DNA of 64,000 nucleotides from Kribbella sindirgiensis (GTDB taxonomy: Bacteria > Actinomycetota > Actinomycetes > Propionibacteriales > Kribbellaceae), in NCBI RefSeq assembly GCF_004331435.1, contig NZ_SJKA01000012.1, positions 124,001 through 188,000 of the forward strand, in the 5' to 3' direction. This document shows positions 35,110 to 43,924 of this stretch, in pieces. Numbering within the stretch: the first letter of the stretch is position 1; each line of letters opens with the position of its first letter. Under the pieces are notes generated by a model. It searched no databases. It saw only the letters and a program-made list of their open reading frames with translations, and was not told where the DNA came from. Both the position numbers and the translations under genes were made by a program.

Positions 35110-36027
35110 ATGCGTCGTCTCCTCCTTGCCCTTCTCGCCGGTCTCGGTCTCACCGCAGCCGCGGTGACCCCGGCGTACGCGACCGTCTTCCAGACCTACG
35201 GCAGCGGCGTCAACATCCGCGCCGACGCCTCGCTGTCCTCCGCTGTCGTCGGCACGCTCAGCGGTCCCACCTCGATCGACGTGGACTGCCAGAAGAACGG
35301 CGACCTGGTCAGCAACTCGGACGGCACCAGTTCGTGGTGGGCCCATGTGCCCGCGCTCGGCGGCTACGTGACCGTCGTGTACGTCGCGGTTCCCGAGGAC
35401 AAGCTTCCCGGCGTACCCGAATGCGGCTCCGAGCCGCCGGCCGGTGACATCACGCTGGCCGACGTCCAGGCGATGTTCGGCAGCCGGATCGCCAACCCGT
35501 CGCTCGTCGAGACCGGTCTGCCGTCGCTGAACCAGGCGATGCGGGACGCCCAGATCAACACGCCGTACCGGAAGGCGGCGTTCCTCGCGACGCTGGTGCA
35601 CGAGTCGCGGCTGGAGTACAACATCCGCGAGATCGGCGACACCCGCCCGTACGGCGGACGCGGGTACATCCAGCTCACCGGGGACTTCAACTACGGCCCG
35701 GCCGGGCAGTACTTCGGTATCGATCTGCTCGGCAACCCGGACCTGGCGTTGTCGCTGCAGTGGAGTGCGCCGATCGCCCGCTGGTACTGGACCGTTGCCC
35801 GCGACATCAATCCGTACGCCGACAACCTCGACATGGGCCGTGTCAACGCGGCGATCGGCTACCCGGCCGGCGCCGAGGACCAGCGCCGCTGCGACTCGTT
35901 CAAGAACGCGCTGAACTACTTGACCGGCTCGGTACCGTCCGGCGTGATCTGTACGCGTCCGGCGCCGCTGCAGGGAGACACGACCAAGTTGACCCGCAGC
36001 CAGTTCGAGACCCTCAGCGGGTTCTGA
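35110..36027 (+). CDS. Secreted SH3b + GH19-like cell-wall hydrolase
   Basis: 305 residues. A signal peptide (residues 1-24, ending TPAYA) is followed by a bacterial SH3 domain (about 27-95: YGSGVNIRADASLSS, SSWWAHVPALGGYVTVVYV) and a lysozyme-like GH19 domain (about 113-280). The catalytic region reads AAFLATLVHESRLEYNIREI and YGGRGYIQLTGDFNY, with the first glutamate in HES. It probably cleaves peptidoglycan or chitin outside the cell. The ATG at 35110 has AGGAG five bases upstream; a GTG two codons earlier is less likely. Confidence 0.85.
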   Translation: MRRLLLALLAGLGLTAAAVTPAYATVFQTYGSGVNIRADASLSSAVVGTLSGPTSIDVDCQKNGDLVSNSDGTSSWWAHVPALGGYVTVVYVAVPEDKLPGVPECGSEPPAGDITLADVQAMFGSRIANPSLVETGLPSLNQAMRDAQINTPYRKAAFLATLVHESRLEYNIREIGDTRPYGGRGYIQLTGDFNYGPAGQYFGIDLLGNPDLALSLQWSAPIARWYWTVARDINPYADNLDMGRVNAAIGYPAGAEDQRRCDSFKNALNYLTGSVPSGVICTRPAPLQGDTTKLTRSQFETLSGF

Positions 36028-36028
36028 C

Positions 36029-36811
36029 TCAGGCGAACCGCAGCAGAGCCGTCCCAAGGGCGCGGACGACCTCCTCTTCGCGGAGGTCCCGCGCTCGCGG
36101 GGCGTGCTCGGTGATCGCGGCCCCGACCACGTCATCGAGACCGGCGATCAGCTCCAGTACACGCGCGACGGACGGTCCCACCGGATAGGAGTACCCCACC
36201 GAGGCGAACTCGGTCGGATCCAGGACGTCGAGATCCAGGTGGACGTACAACGGCCCCTTCAAGCCTTCGAATGCCGCTTCCAGTTCCCCCACATCAAGGC
36301 CCTTGTTTCGTAGGTACTCCTGCTCGCAGTCGTCCACCACGCGCACACCAGCGAAGACCACCTGCTGTGGTGTCAGCACGGTCTTGGGCGTCAACGCAGG
36401 CGGCCCGTCGCCGAGCAGCGTGCGCACCACCATCCCGTGGAAAGCGCCGGAGAAGGGATCTCCGGGGCCGTAGACGTCAGGGTTGGCGTCGATCCACAGC
36501 AGTGTCAGGTCTGCGCCGTACTTCGCGGCTGCCGCCGAGATCGGTACGAGGTCGACCGCACAGTCCCCACCGGCGGTCAGAACGAAGTCGTCGATCGTGG
36601 TCAGCGCTTCCTCGGTTGCCCGCTGAACACCGACCAGAGCGTCGGCGGCGCGCACCCCGCCGGCCATGGGTCCGTCCGACTCCGGTACGTCGACCGTCAG
36701 CACCCGATCGGCCGGCACCAGGCGAGCCGTCCGATGAGCTCCGTCCGCGAGAAACCGCGCGGACTCAGCCGCGGACCCCTGCCATTGCGGCACACACAAC
36801 ACAGTCGACAT
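36029..36811 (-). CDS. Arginase-fold protein with substituted metal ligands
   Basis: 260 residues of the ureohydrolase family. The motif positions are clear but altered: GGDCAVD in place of GGDH, and LLWIDANPD in place of DAHxD; HLDLDVLDP keeps both aspartates. Thus both metal-binding histidines are replaced (by Cys and Asn). A C-terminal AAITEHAPR keeps the late glutamate. Whether it is an enzyme is uncertain. GGAGG lies eight bases before the ATG at 36811; a GTG five codons earlier would overlap that site. It ends one base after the convergent GH19-like gene. Confidence 0.8.
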   Translation of the reverse strand: MSTVLCVPQWQGSAAESARFLADGAHRTARLVPADRVLTVDVPESDGPMAGGVRAADALVGVQRATEEALTTIDDFVLTAGGDCAVDLVPISAAAAKYGADLTLLWIDANPDVYGPGDPFSGAFHGMVVRTLLGDGPPALTPKTVLTPQQVVFAGVRVVDDCEQEYLRNKGLDVGELEAAFEGLKGPLYVHLDLDVLDPTEFASVGYSYPVGPSVARVLELIAGLDDVVGAAITEHAPRARDLREEEVVRALGTALLRFA

Positions 36812-37070
36812 GAACGAAACCTCCACGCTGGATGGGCTGAGCGGGTGGACATCCCACCCGCGAACGATCGATCACGAGGTCGATAGAGCCCATCCGGCTC
36901 GGCGCTGCCGCAGCAACCGCCTGAGCTCGGTCAGCAGGAATCGGCGCGACATACGATCCAACCTACCCCGGGACTTGAGACGAACCAGCTGGGTTATCCG
37001 GCCCTGTCTTGGATGTGTGGGCGAGGGCGGCCAGGTCCGGGAACTGGGGACTGCTACCCATTTGTGCAGG

Positions 37071-37157
37071 TCGACAGTACGTATACGGCCACTGTCCGGC
37101 GATCCGGGCAGCCGGCCGGTGTAGACAGGCGGGTAGTAGAGGTATACGTACTGTCGA
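37071..37157. repeat. 16-base perfect inverted repeat with 55-base loop
   Basis: TCGACAGTACGTATAC (37071-37086) and its exact complement (37142-37157). CTGTC and GACAG just inside can extend the pairing after a short interruption. It lies in the 582-base gap 36812-37393, which has no supported gene, just after a 17-mer shared with the gap near 9.9 kb (37044-37060) and 50 bases before copy C of the dispersed palindrome. Confidence 0.75.
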
Positions 37158-37206
37158 GCTGCCGTTTTCGGCGGGCTGTGGCTGCCCGAGGGCGCGGTCA
37201 GCCGGC

Positions 37207-37284
37207 TGCCGGGGGAAGGGGCACCTTCAGGGTGCTGCGGACAGGAAATACCAGGTGCTAGCCCACCAGAACCTGTCCCACGGC
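37207..37284 (+). repeat. Dispersed palindrome, copy C
   Basis: Best match to copy B at 23953-24029. Core: CTGCGGACAGGAAATACCAG, then GTGCTAGCCCACCAGAACC, then TGTCCCACGG. GGACAGG pairs exactly with CCTGTCC. An upstream GCACC-TTCA-GGGTGC hairpin is present here and is weaker in copy B. Confidence 0.7.
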
Positions 37285-37393
37285 CCCGCAGCTCACCCCA
37301 CACAGGACAGCCGGACAACGCCTGCCCGGGTATACGCCGTACGCTCCGTCGCGGCTCTTTCGGCACCTACCGAAAGTACCTAGGCTCAGGGAC

Positions 37394-37819
37394 GTGAGCG
37401 TCGTACCGGTCGAGTTGTTGCCGCATCTGCGGCGGGCGCGGGATGTTGCCGATCGCAACTATGCCGAGCCGCTCGACCTGGCCGGGCTGGCGGCCGCGGC
37501 GGGCGTGTCGAAGTACCACTTCCTGCGGTGTTTCGCGGCGGCGTACGGCGAGACGCCGATGCAGTACGTCACGCGCCGGCGGATCGAGCGCGCGACGGAT
37601 CTGCTGCGGGCGACGAACCTGACCGTCACCGAGGTGTGCGCGATGGTCGGGTACAGCAGCCTCGGGTCGTTCTCGCAGCGGTTCACGGAGCTGGTGGGGA
37701 TGCCGCCGGCGCAGTACCAGCGGACGCAGGCCGGCGCGCGGATCCCGGGATGTTTCGTGTTCATGCTGGGACTGAACTCAGCAATTCCGGAGAAGCCGGC
37801 GGGGGAGTCCGGGGCCTAA
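37394..37819 (+). CDS. AraC-family DNA-binding regulator (HTH domain only)
   Basis: 141 residues. Both helix-turn-helix units of the AraC domain are present: LAAAAGVSKYHFLRCFAAAY and VTEVCAMVGYSSLGSFSQRF, followed by the standard GMPPAQYQR. There is no N-terminal sensing domain, as in SoxS/MarA-size proteins. The C-terminal 30 residues are a short tail. A VOC protein gene follows after 32 bases, a common AraC/VOC pairing; control of that gene is inferred. Confidence 0.92.
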   Translation: MSVVPVELLPHLRRARDVADRNYAEPLDLAGLAAAAGVSKYHFLRCFAAAYGETPMQYVTRRRIERATDLLRATNLTVTEVCAMVGYSSLGSFSQRFTELVGMPPAQYQRTQAGARIPGCFVFMLGLNSAIPEKPAGESGA

Positions 37820-37851
37820 CGTCGTACCGAACACAACGATGAGGAGCTGCC

Positions 37852-38277
37852 GTGATCACCAACATCAGCCTGATCAGTGTCTTTGTCGACGACATCGACG
37901 AGGCGAAGGCGTTCTACACCGAGAAGCTCGGGTTCGTGCTGAAGAACGACGTGAGCCTGCCCGACTTCCGCTGGTGCACCGTGTACCAGGCCGACCACCC
38001 GGAGCTCGAGCTGCAGCTCGCGCTGCCGGGCCCGCCGCTGGACGAGGAGGCGACCGCCGCGATCAAGCGGATGATGGCGAAGGGCACCATGCACGGCTTC
38101 GGCATCGCCACCGACGACTGCCGCAAGACCTTCGCCGAACTGACCGCCAAGGGCGTCGAATACATCCAGGAGCCAGCGGATCGCCCGTACGGCGTGGAAG
38201 CGGTACTGCGCGACAACTCGGGCAACTGGCTTGTCCTCGTGGAGCAGCGCCCGTACACCGCCGAGGACTTCAACTGA
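37852..38277 (+). CDS. VOC-family protein (glyoxalase-like)
   Basis: 141 residues, one VOC unit: ISLISVFVDDIDEAKAFYTEKLGFV at the start and VEAVLRDNSGNWLVLVEQRP at the end, with WCTVYQADHPELELQL in the middle. The start GTG at 37852 has GAGGAG upstream. Similar proteins beside AraC regulators are usually annotated as glyoxalase/bleomycin resistance-like; substrate unknown. Confidence 0.88.
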   Translation: MITNISLISVFVDDIDEAKAFYTEKLGFVLKNDVSLPDFRWCTVYQADHPELELQLALPGPPLDEEATAAIKRMMAKGTMHGFGIATDDCRKTFAELTAKGVEYIQEPADRPYGVEAVLRDNSGNWLVLVEQRPYTAEDFN

Positions 38278-38447
38278 GCGCGTCAGCCAAACTCGTGGCG
38301 TAGCGGATCAGCTCCTCGTCGGAGGGACCGAGCGGACGACTCTCGACGACCGCCACGATGCTGCCCCGCGTGACACCGCACTGCCTGGGGAGGACATGGC
38401 ACAACTGTCTTGCAACGCAGGGTCACCGGTTGTGGGATGGTGAGCGG

Positions 38448-38801
38448 GTGGAAATCTCCGTGGACCCGGTCGGGCTGACCCCGCCGTACGAGCAGGTCCG
38501 GTCGCAGATCGAGGGGCTGATTCGGGCCGGTGAGCTGGCGCGCGGCACCAGGCTGCCGACCGTGCGGCAGCTGTCGCTGGACCTCGGGCTTGCTGTGAAC
38601 ACCGTCGCCCGCGCCTACAAGGAACTCGAAGCCGACCGCCTGGTCGAGACCCGCGGCCGCAACGGCACCTTCGTCCTGGCCTCCCGCAGCCAGATCGACG
38701 ACGCGGCCACCCACACCGCCGCCGTCAACCTCGCCCGAACCGCCCGCGAAGCCGGCCTGTCCCTGGCAGAAGCCACTCAGATCCTCAACCAGGCCTGGTA
38801 G
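38448..38801 (+). CDS. Short GntR regulator, YtrA type
   Basis: 117 residues. Winged helix: PPYEQVRSQIEGLIRAGELA, LPTVRQLSLDLGLAVNTVARAYKELEADRLVETRGRNGTF, and a short C-terminal helix; this is the compact YtrA subfamily that often controls ABC exporters. No transporter is adjacent here. The GTG at 38448 is chosen because the family core starts there. TTGCAA (38411-38416) and TGGGAT with a 17-base spacer form a plausible promoter. Confidence 0.85.
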   Translation: MEISVDPVGLTPPYEQVRSQIEGLIRAGELARGTRLPTVRQLSLDLGLAVNTVARAYKELEADRLVETRGRNGTFVLASRSQIDDAATHTAAVNLARTAREAGLSLAEATQILNQAW

Positions 38802-39489
38802 CCACGACGTCTCCGCCTCGCTGCGAGACGACGTCGAGACCGGCGCGCTCCAGCTCGGCTCGCAGCGCTTCGGGACGCAGGTGGCGGCGGTGGGGGAGGT
38901 ACCAGGTGTTGTCGAGTTGTACGGCGTCGTCCGCCGGCGCGATGGTTCTCTCGTAGCAGATGCCGGTGGTGGCGTCGTACCGGAAGTCGCCGTCGTAAAC
39001 GCGGGCCGCGTCGTACATCGCGGTGGAGAGAACGTAGTGACCGTTGGGTTTCAGGCGGTCGCGGACGGCGGTGAGGACGGAGGCACGGTCGGGGTCCGTG
39101 ACGATCGACTGGAGGCAGTAGCTGTCCAGGATCACGTCGTACTGCTTGCTCCCGACCGGCATCGCGCACACGTCCTGTACGCCGAAGTTGACGCTCACGC
39201 CCCGCTCCCGCGCGAACGCCCGCGCCAGCGCGATCGCCTCCGGAATCAGATCGATCGCATCGACGCGGAACCCACGCGCCGCGAGGAAACACGCGGCCGG
39301 CCCGGTGCCACAGCCGTACTCCAGCACGTCACCCGACGTCGGCAGCCGGTCGAGAACGCTTTCGAGGAAGGCCCGGTTGGGGAAGTCGTCGAAGGTCCAG
39401 CTCTCGCCGAACAGGTCGTTCCACTGGGTCAGCCCTTCGCGCTCGAGCTGCCGGTAGGCCGCCTGGTGCTCCGCGTAGTAGTACCGCAC
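38785..39489 (-). CDS. Class I SAM-dependent methyltransferase
   Basis: 234 residues from the GTG at 39489. The SAM-binding motif I is VLEYGCGTGPAACFLAARG, with VDAIDLIPEAIALA and VQDVCAMPVGSKQYDVILD following. No substrate can be named. The upstream in-frame residues are Arg/Ser-rich and not protein-like. CATAGT lies six bases before the GTG, so the message may be leaderless. Its 3' end overlaps the end of the convergent GntR gene by 17 bases. Confidence 0.85.
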   Translation of the reverse strand: MRYYYAEHQAAYRQLEREGLTQWNDLFGESWTFDDFPNRAFLESVLDRLPTSGDVLEYGCGTGPAACFLAARGFRVDAIDLIPEAIALARAFARERGVSVNFGVQDVCAMPVGSKQYDVILDSYCLQSIVTDPDRASVLTAVRDRLKPNGHYVLSTAMYDAARVYDGDFRYDATTGICYERTIAPADDAVQLDNTWYLPHRRHLRPEALRAELERAGLDVVSQRGGDVVATRPG

Positions 39490-39565
39490 CCGCTTACTAT
39501 GTCTCGCCGCCGTACGCCCGCTCCACCCAATTCGTCCGGCGGGGAGCTCTCTTGGAGGACGGCAG

Positions 39566-40066
39566 ATGGACGAGGAGACGGCTGTGGAAGCGGCCATGCG
39601 CCTGAAGTCGGACGCAGAGGACGCGAAGTCCGACCCCGCGGTGCAGGAGGAGTGGATCCGGCAGTCGAACCTGATCTACGGCGGGCTGGGCGCCGCCGGG
39701 CTGGTGGTCGTCCAGCCGTTCCTGACCACGTCCCCGCTCGATCTGACCGCGACGATCTGCGTGGTCGCGTTCGCCGTCTCGATCCCGTTGCTGGCGGCGC
39801 TCCTGGTACTGAACCGGCAGGAGGCCTTCCGTCGCCAGGTGACCAAGTCACGCCTGGTCAGCGTGGCCAAGGCAATCGCCGAAGGCTCCGCGTTCGTCGG
39901 CATGACCGCCGCGTTCTGGCACATCTCGCAGATCGCCGGCATCACCTTCCTCGCCACCGGCGTCTTCGCCCTGGGCGTCCACTCCGCCGGTTACACAAAA
40001 CTCGAGTACGACGGCAACTTCCGCTCCCGCTTCCACCGGTCCATCGGCAAACCGCCCGCGGAGTGA
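39566..40066 (+). CDS. Four-helix membrane protein of unknown function
   Basis: 166 residues. Four membrane segments (about residues 38-55, 60-85, 103-122, 124-143) follow a charged N-terminal region (EAAMRLKSDAEDAKSDPAVQ). No family recognised. The ATG at 39566 has GGAGG seven bases upstream. It is divergent from the methyltransferase. Confidence 0.7.
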   Translation: MDEETAVEAAMRLKSDAEDAKSDPAVQEEWIRQSNLIYGGLGAAGLVVVQPFLTTSPLDLTATICVVAFAVSIPLLAALLVLNRQEAFRRQVTKSRLVSVAKAIAEGSAFVGMTAAFWHISQIAGITFLATGVFALGVHSAGYTKLEYDGNFRSRFHRSIGKPPAE

Positions 40067-40111
40067 CCGGAAACGATTCCAAGAAAGTCGGGTCAACGTT
40101 GTAGCGAGCTA

Positions 40112-40166
40112 TGTACACGCTCTCTCGGCGTTGCTAGATTCCGGGCTGATTTGACATCGATGTCAA
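40112..40166 (+). promoter_or_regulatory. Promoter plus perfect 16-base operator for the GxGYxYP gene
   Basis: TGTACA (40112-40117) and TAGATT (40135-40140) are 17 bases apart. Eleven bases after the -10 box comes TTGACATCGATGTCAA (40151-40166), a perfect palindrome with a central CG as in LacI-family operators. A bound repressor would block the initial transcribed region. No regulator gene is adjacent. Confidence 0.65.
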
Positions 40167-40184
40167 CCTCAGGGAGTGGTCGCG

Positions 40185-42203
40185 ATGGTTTCGAGACGTG
40201 CGTTCCTGGCGGGCAGCGGTGCGCTGACGGTGGGTGGGCTCGGGGTGGTTCCGGGCTTCACGTCGGCAGCGCAGGCTGCGGTTTCATCGACGTCCGGCAG
40301 CCCCGCTCGGCTGCTGCCGGTGTTCAACCGCCCGAGACACCTGGACTACGGCGATGTGAGCAAACTCAGCGGGGGAGACCAGACCCTGCTGACAACGTTG
40401 CAAGGCATCGTCAACCGTACTGAGCCCGAGTTGTACTTCCTGTACGACACCGGCACGGTGAGCGTGCCGGACGCCAAATGGCTGGCCGACATGCACCTGC
40501 CGACCAAGCTGTACAAGAACCCGCTGGACCTGGTCGCCAAGTACCGCGGCCGGATCCGCGGCGCGATCGTGCACGACCCCGCCGTACCGGACTCGCTGAA
40601 CGTGGCGACGACGCTCGCCGGACTCGAGAACGCCGTCGTGGCCGACGCGGATCAGGCCAAGGCGCACGGTCTGCGGATCGTGAAGGACCTGCGCGGGATG
40701 TTCGACGACGACGTCGTGAAGACGTACCGCTGGCAGCTCGACAACCTGTTCCCCAAGGTCACCCACAAGCTGCTCGCCGGCCTCCCGCCGACCCGCGTGG
40801 TCGACGTGGAGGGCGTCCAGTGGCAGGAGATCGCCCGCGAGACCCAGCAGATCCGCGACTCCTCGAACCGCGGAACGTACAACCTGGACGTCTCCGCGAA
40901 ACTCGGCAAGGAGGCCGTGTACGTCCGGTTCGCGGACTCGTTCACCGACGACGGCTGGGGTGCGTCGGTGCGGCACGTGGTGGTGACGGCGAACGGCACC
41001 GAGTTCGCCCGGTTCGAACCGAACTCCCCGGAGGAGGCGCCGTACCTGTTCGACGGCTCGCACTCCTCGATCGGCGGCGAGGGCAACCGCTTCGCCGACG
41101 GCGGCAACTACTGGATCTACCGCTTCGAGCCGCCGGCGGGTACGACGTCCCTCGTCGTGACCGTGGAGATGTGGAACCAGTACCTGGTCTCCGCGACCGA
41201 CACGTCCCCGACCCGCATCGAACCGTTCGCGTACTTCCGCGACTACGTGGTGGCCACCAAGGCCCTGGTGAGCTGGCTGCCACCCGGTGGCGCGACGGGC
41301 GACCTGCTCATCGAGCACTACGCGAAGTATCCGACGCTGGCGCCGTACATGGGCTGGTTCGCGAACGACGTCTCCGGTGAGTGGGACGGCGTCGATCTCG
41401 CCAGCAAGGGCGGCTCGCCAGTGGTCGCGGCCGACTTCTACATGAACGGCACCGTGCACGCCGGCTTCACGGCGCCGATCTCCGACAAGCCCCGGCCGAT
41501 CCGCCGGATCGACAAGCCGAAGAACAAGGTCTACGTGACCCTGACCTTCGGCGAAGGCGACAACATCCAGTACTGCCAGCGCCGGCTACGCGAGATCTGG
41601 GACGACCCGAAACGCGGCCAGGTGCCGACGAACTGGACCATCAGCCCGTTGCTCGCCGAAACCGGCCCCGGCCTCTACAGCTACTTCCAGCGAACCGCGA
41701 CCGCCAACGACCTCCTGGTCTGTGGCCCGTCCGGCGGCGGCTACACGTACCCGGGTTCGTGGGTGCCCGCCGAGCTGACCGAGTACCTGAAGATGACCGG
41801 TGGCTTCATGCGCCGTACCGGGCTGGACGTGGTGTACGCGTACAGCAGCAGGCAGGACGACAAGTGGATCCTGCTGTCGGAGGAGATCGCGAGCGGGTAC
41901 AACGAGTACACGCCGGTCAAGGGGATCATGCAGACCTGGGACGGCGACCCGCTCACCGTCCGGCAAGGCGGTCTGCCGATCACCGGCCAGTGGGGCGCAC
42001 CAGGTAAGGCAGCCGAGTTCAAGGCCGCGATGGATCAGCGGATCGCGAACTGGGACGGTGCGAGCCCGCTGTTCATCTCCGGTGGGATCGGCGCCTGGTC
42101 CTGGTCGCCGTCCGACATGGGCGAGCTCGGAGCGCTGCTCGGCGACCCGTACGAAGTGGTTCTCGCGAACGCCTTCTACGACCTGCTCAACAGGGTGCTG
42201 TAG
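40185..42203 (+). CDS. Tat-exported GxGYxYP-domain protein, putative glycoside hydrolase
   Basis: 672 residues. A Tat signal (MVSRRAFLAGSGAL) leads to a secreted protein. The family-naming motif is present as GGGYTYP near residue 525, within SGGGYTYPGSWVPAEL. The region at about 225-350 looks like an inserted beta-sandwich (YVRFADSFTDDGWGASVRHV). GxGYxYP proteins are putative glycoside hydrolases, first noted in Bacteroides; a substrate has not been set here. GGGAG lies eight bases before the ATG. A sugar-type operator precedes it. Confidence 0.8.
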   Translation: MVSRRAFLAGSGALTVGGLGVVPGFTSAAQAAVSSTSGSPARLLPVFNRPRHLDYGDVSKLSGGDQTLLTTLQGIVNRTEPELYFLYDTGTVSVPDAKWLADMHLPTKLYKNPLDLVAKYRGRIRGAIVHDPAVPDSLNVATTLAGLENAVVADADQAKAHGLRIVKDLRGMFDDDVVKTYRWQLDNLFPKVTHKLLAGLPPTRVVDVEGVQWQEIARETQQIRDSSNRGTYNLDVSAKLGKEAVYVRFADSFTDDGWGASVRHVVVTANGTEFARFEPNSPEEAPYLFDGSHSSIGGEGNRFADGGNYWIYRFEPPAGTTSLVVTVEMWNQYLVSATDTSPTRIEPFAYFRDYVVATKALVSWLPPGGATGDLLIEHYAKYPTLAPYMGWFANDVSGEWDGVDLASKGGSPVVAADFYMNGTVHAGFTAPISDKPRPIRRIDKPKNKVYVTLTFGEGDNIQYCQRRLREIWDDPKRGQVPTNWTISPLLAETGPGLYSYFQRTATANDLLVCGPSGGGYTYPGSWVPAELTEYLKMTGGFMRRTGLDVVYAYSSRQDDKWILLSEEIASGYNEYTPVKGIMQTWDGDPLTVRQGGLPITGQWGAPGKAAEFKAAMDQRIANWDGASPLFISGGIGAWSWSPSDMGELGALLGDPYEVVLANAFYDLLNRVL

Positions 42204-42214
42204 AAAACAGGGGC

Positions 42215-42243
42215 GCGGCCGCCCGCGGGGAACGGGCGGCCGC
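42215..42243. terminator. Bidirectional terminator between convergent genes
   Basis: GCGGCCGCCCG (42215-42225) and its exact complement (42233-42243) flank the 7-base loop CGGGGAA. It sits in the 50-base gap between two convergent genes. On the plus strand an A-run precedes it, which gives a T-run for transcripts from the right. Confidence 0.75.
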
Positions 42244-42253
42244 TGGGGTGGGC

Positions 42254-42868
42254 TTACCAGTGGTGAGCGACGTCGATCACCAGGCGGGAGTTCGAGCCCG
42301 GGCCCGCGAGGGTGAAGACGCGGAACGGGAGCCGGGCGCGGACGCCCAGACCGATCGTGGTCTGACCTTCGAAGCTGCCCGCGTACGCGACCTGCCGGAA
42401 GGTGCGGTACCCGGTCACGTTGGTCAGTTCCTTCTTGTTCTTCGGCGCGTACGTCGCCTTGCCGGTGTCGACGTTGTACGACGACGCGTGCACGACGATC
42501 TGCAGTTTCGCACCGCCGCGGAGCGGGACGAGGAACCCCGAGCCGTCCTGGTACACGTTGCGGACGTAGCGGACGTCGTACCCGGGCGCGCGGCCCTGCA
42601 GGTCGACGACGAGCCGGTCGTAGCAGGCGTGCCGGCCGGTGCGGACTCCTGTGATCGGCGACTGGACCATCCGGCTGTTTGCCTCGGGCAATGATCCCCA
42701 GCCGCGCGGGCAGGACGCGGTGCTCAGGGACGCGGTCGAGACGGTCGAGGTGCTGCGGGGGGCGGTGGACGATCCGGACAGCGCCGGCGCGGCGAACGCG
42801 GCCGCGGGGACGGCGAGCACCGCTAAGGCGGCGACGATCGTCTTGGGTATTTTGTGCTGGAGCTTCAT
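42254..42868 (-). CDS. Secreted AMIN-like domain protein
   Basis: 204 residues. A signal peptide (residues 1-27, ending AAAFA) and a Ser/Thr-rich linker (about 28-50) lead to a beta-rich domain: CYDRLVVDLQGRAPGYDVRYV, FLVPLRGGAKLQIVVHAS and PFRVFTLAGPGSNSRLVIDV. The pattern matches the AMIN-like domain common in secreted actinobacterial proteins, thought to bind the cell envelope. Two cysteines (near 53 and 82) may form a disulfide. GGGGGA lies upstream of the ATG at 42868. Confidence 0.75.
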   Translation of the reverse strand: MKLQHKIPKTIVAALAVLAVPAAAFAAPALSGSSTAPRSTSTVSTASLSTASCPRGWGSLPEANSRMVQSPITGVRTGRHACYDRLVVDLQGRAPGYDVRYVRNVYQDGSGFLVPLRGGAKLQIVVHASSYNVDTGKATYAPKNKKELTNVTGYRTFRQVAYAGSFEGQTTIGLGVRARLPFRVFTLAGPGSNSRLVIDVAHHW

Positions 42869-42973
42869 GATGCTTTCCCCCTTGTATGGACACTTACTTG
42901 GACGACACCAGTGGCCAACTGGTTTACTTTCGGGACCGGTGATTTCAGGTAGTCGATCGGGCACGATGTGCAG

Positions 42974-43807
42974 ATGACCCCTGACGAGCTGCTCGACGTG
43001 TTCCACCGCCGGATCCGGTTGCCGGACGCCGATGCGATCCCCGGCTGGAAGCAGGAACACGACGGTCCCGACGGCATGGTGCATCGGTCGTACATCGAAG
43101 GTGCCGAGGGAGCCGGGTTCGTCGAGACACCGCGCGGGCTGGGCGACGACCCGGACGCGGTGATCGCGAACGAGATCGCGTTCTTCCGGGAGCGCGGCCT
43201 GCCGTTCGAGTGGAAGACGTACGCGTACGACGAACCGGCCGACCTTGGTGAGCGGCTGGTCCGGGCCGGGTTCACGCAGGAGGAGCCGGAGACGCTGATC
43301 CTCGGTGAGGTCGACCGGGTGCTGCAGCGGCCGTCTGCGCTGCCGTCGAAGGTGCGGCTGCGTGAGGCGGACGGGGCGGACGACTTCCAGCGGATCGGCG
43401 TACTCACCGACGCTCTGTGGCACAGCGGGGTGGAGCGGATCGTCGAGCGGCTCGCGGGGGAGGCGCGGATGTTCCCGGATCGGCTGTCGGTGTTCCTGGT
43501 CGAGGACGCACTGAAGGGCCCGGACGGGCCAGCCGTGTCGGCCGCCTGGATCCGGTTCCATCCCGGCACCGGGTTCGCCAGCCTGTGGGGCGGCGGGACG
43601 CTGCCGGAATGGCGCCGGCAGGGCATCTACAGCGCACTGCTCGCCCACCGCGCCCGCCTCGCGAAGGACCGCGGCTACGAGTTCCTCCGCGTCGACGCGT
43701 CCGACGACTCCCGCCCCATCCTGCAGAAACTCGGCCTGTACGGCGTCACTGTCACGACCCCGTATGAGTGGACCCCGGACCTGCACCACTCATCAACCAC
43801 CCCCTAG
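42974..43807 (+). CDS. GNAT-family N-acetyltransferase
   Basis: 277 residues. The C-terminal half has the acetyl-CoA binding pattern TLPEWRRQGIYSALLAHRARLAKDRGYEFL, followed by DASDDSRPILQKLGLYGV, typical of GNAT enzymes. The N-terminal half (about residues 1-115) is a less conserved GNAT-like domain. Substrate unknown. A GTG two codons upstream is a possible alternative start; no clear ribosome site. Confidence 0.82.
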   Translation: MTPDELLDVFHRRIRLPDADAIPGWKQEHDGPDGMVHRSYIEGAEGAGFVETPRGLGDDPDAVIANEIAFFRERGLPFEWKTYAYDEPADLGERLVRAGFTQEEPETLILGEVDRVLQRPSALPSKVRLREADGADDFQRIGVLTDALWHSGVERIVERLAGEARMFPDRLSVFLVEDALKGPDGPAVSAAWIRFHPGTGFASLWGGGTLPEWRRQGIYSALLAHRARLAKDRGYEFLRVDASDDSRPILQKLGLYGVTVTTPYEWTPDLHHSSTTP

Positions 43808-43924
43808 CGAGGGGTCGCAGGCGGTGTCGAGCGTGGACGGACGGGCGACGCGCTCGTTGGTGAGTGGTGGGCGTTCGGGGGTGACGCGCGGAACGACACA
43901 CCGAGGCTGTACGTTGCCTGCATC

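Noticed and set aside
36812..37393. tRNA or small RNA gene in the long gap
   Set aside because: No cloverleaf with TTCGA arm or CCA-like end could be drawn; inverted repeats are reported as such.
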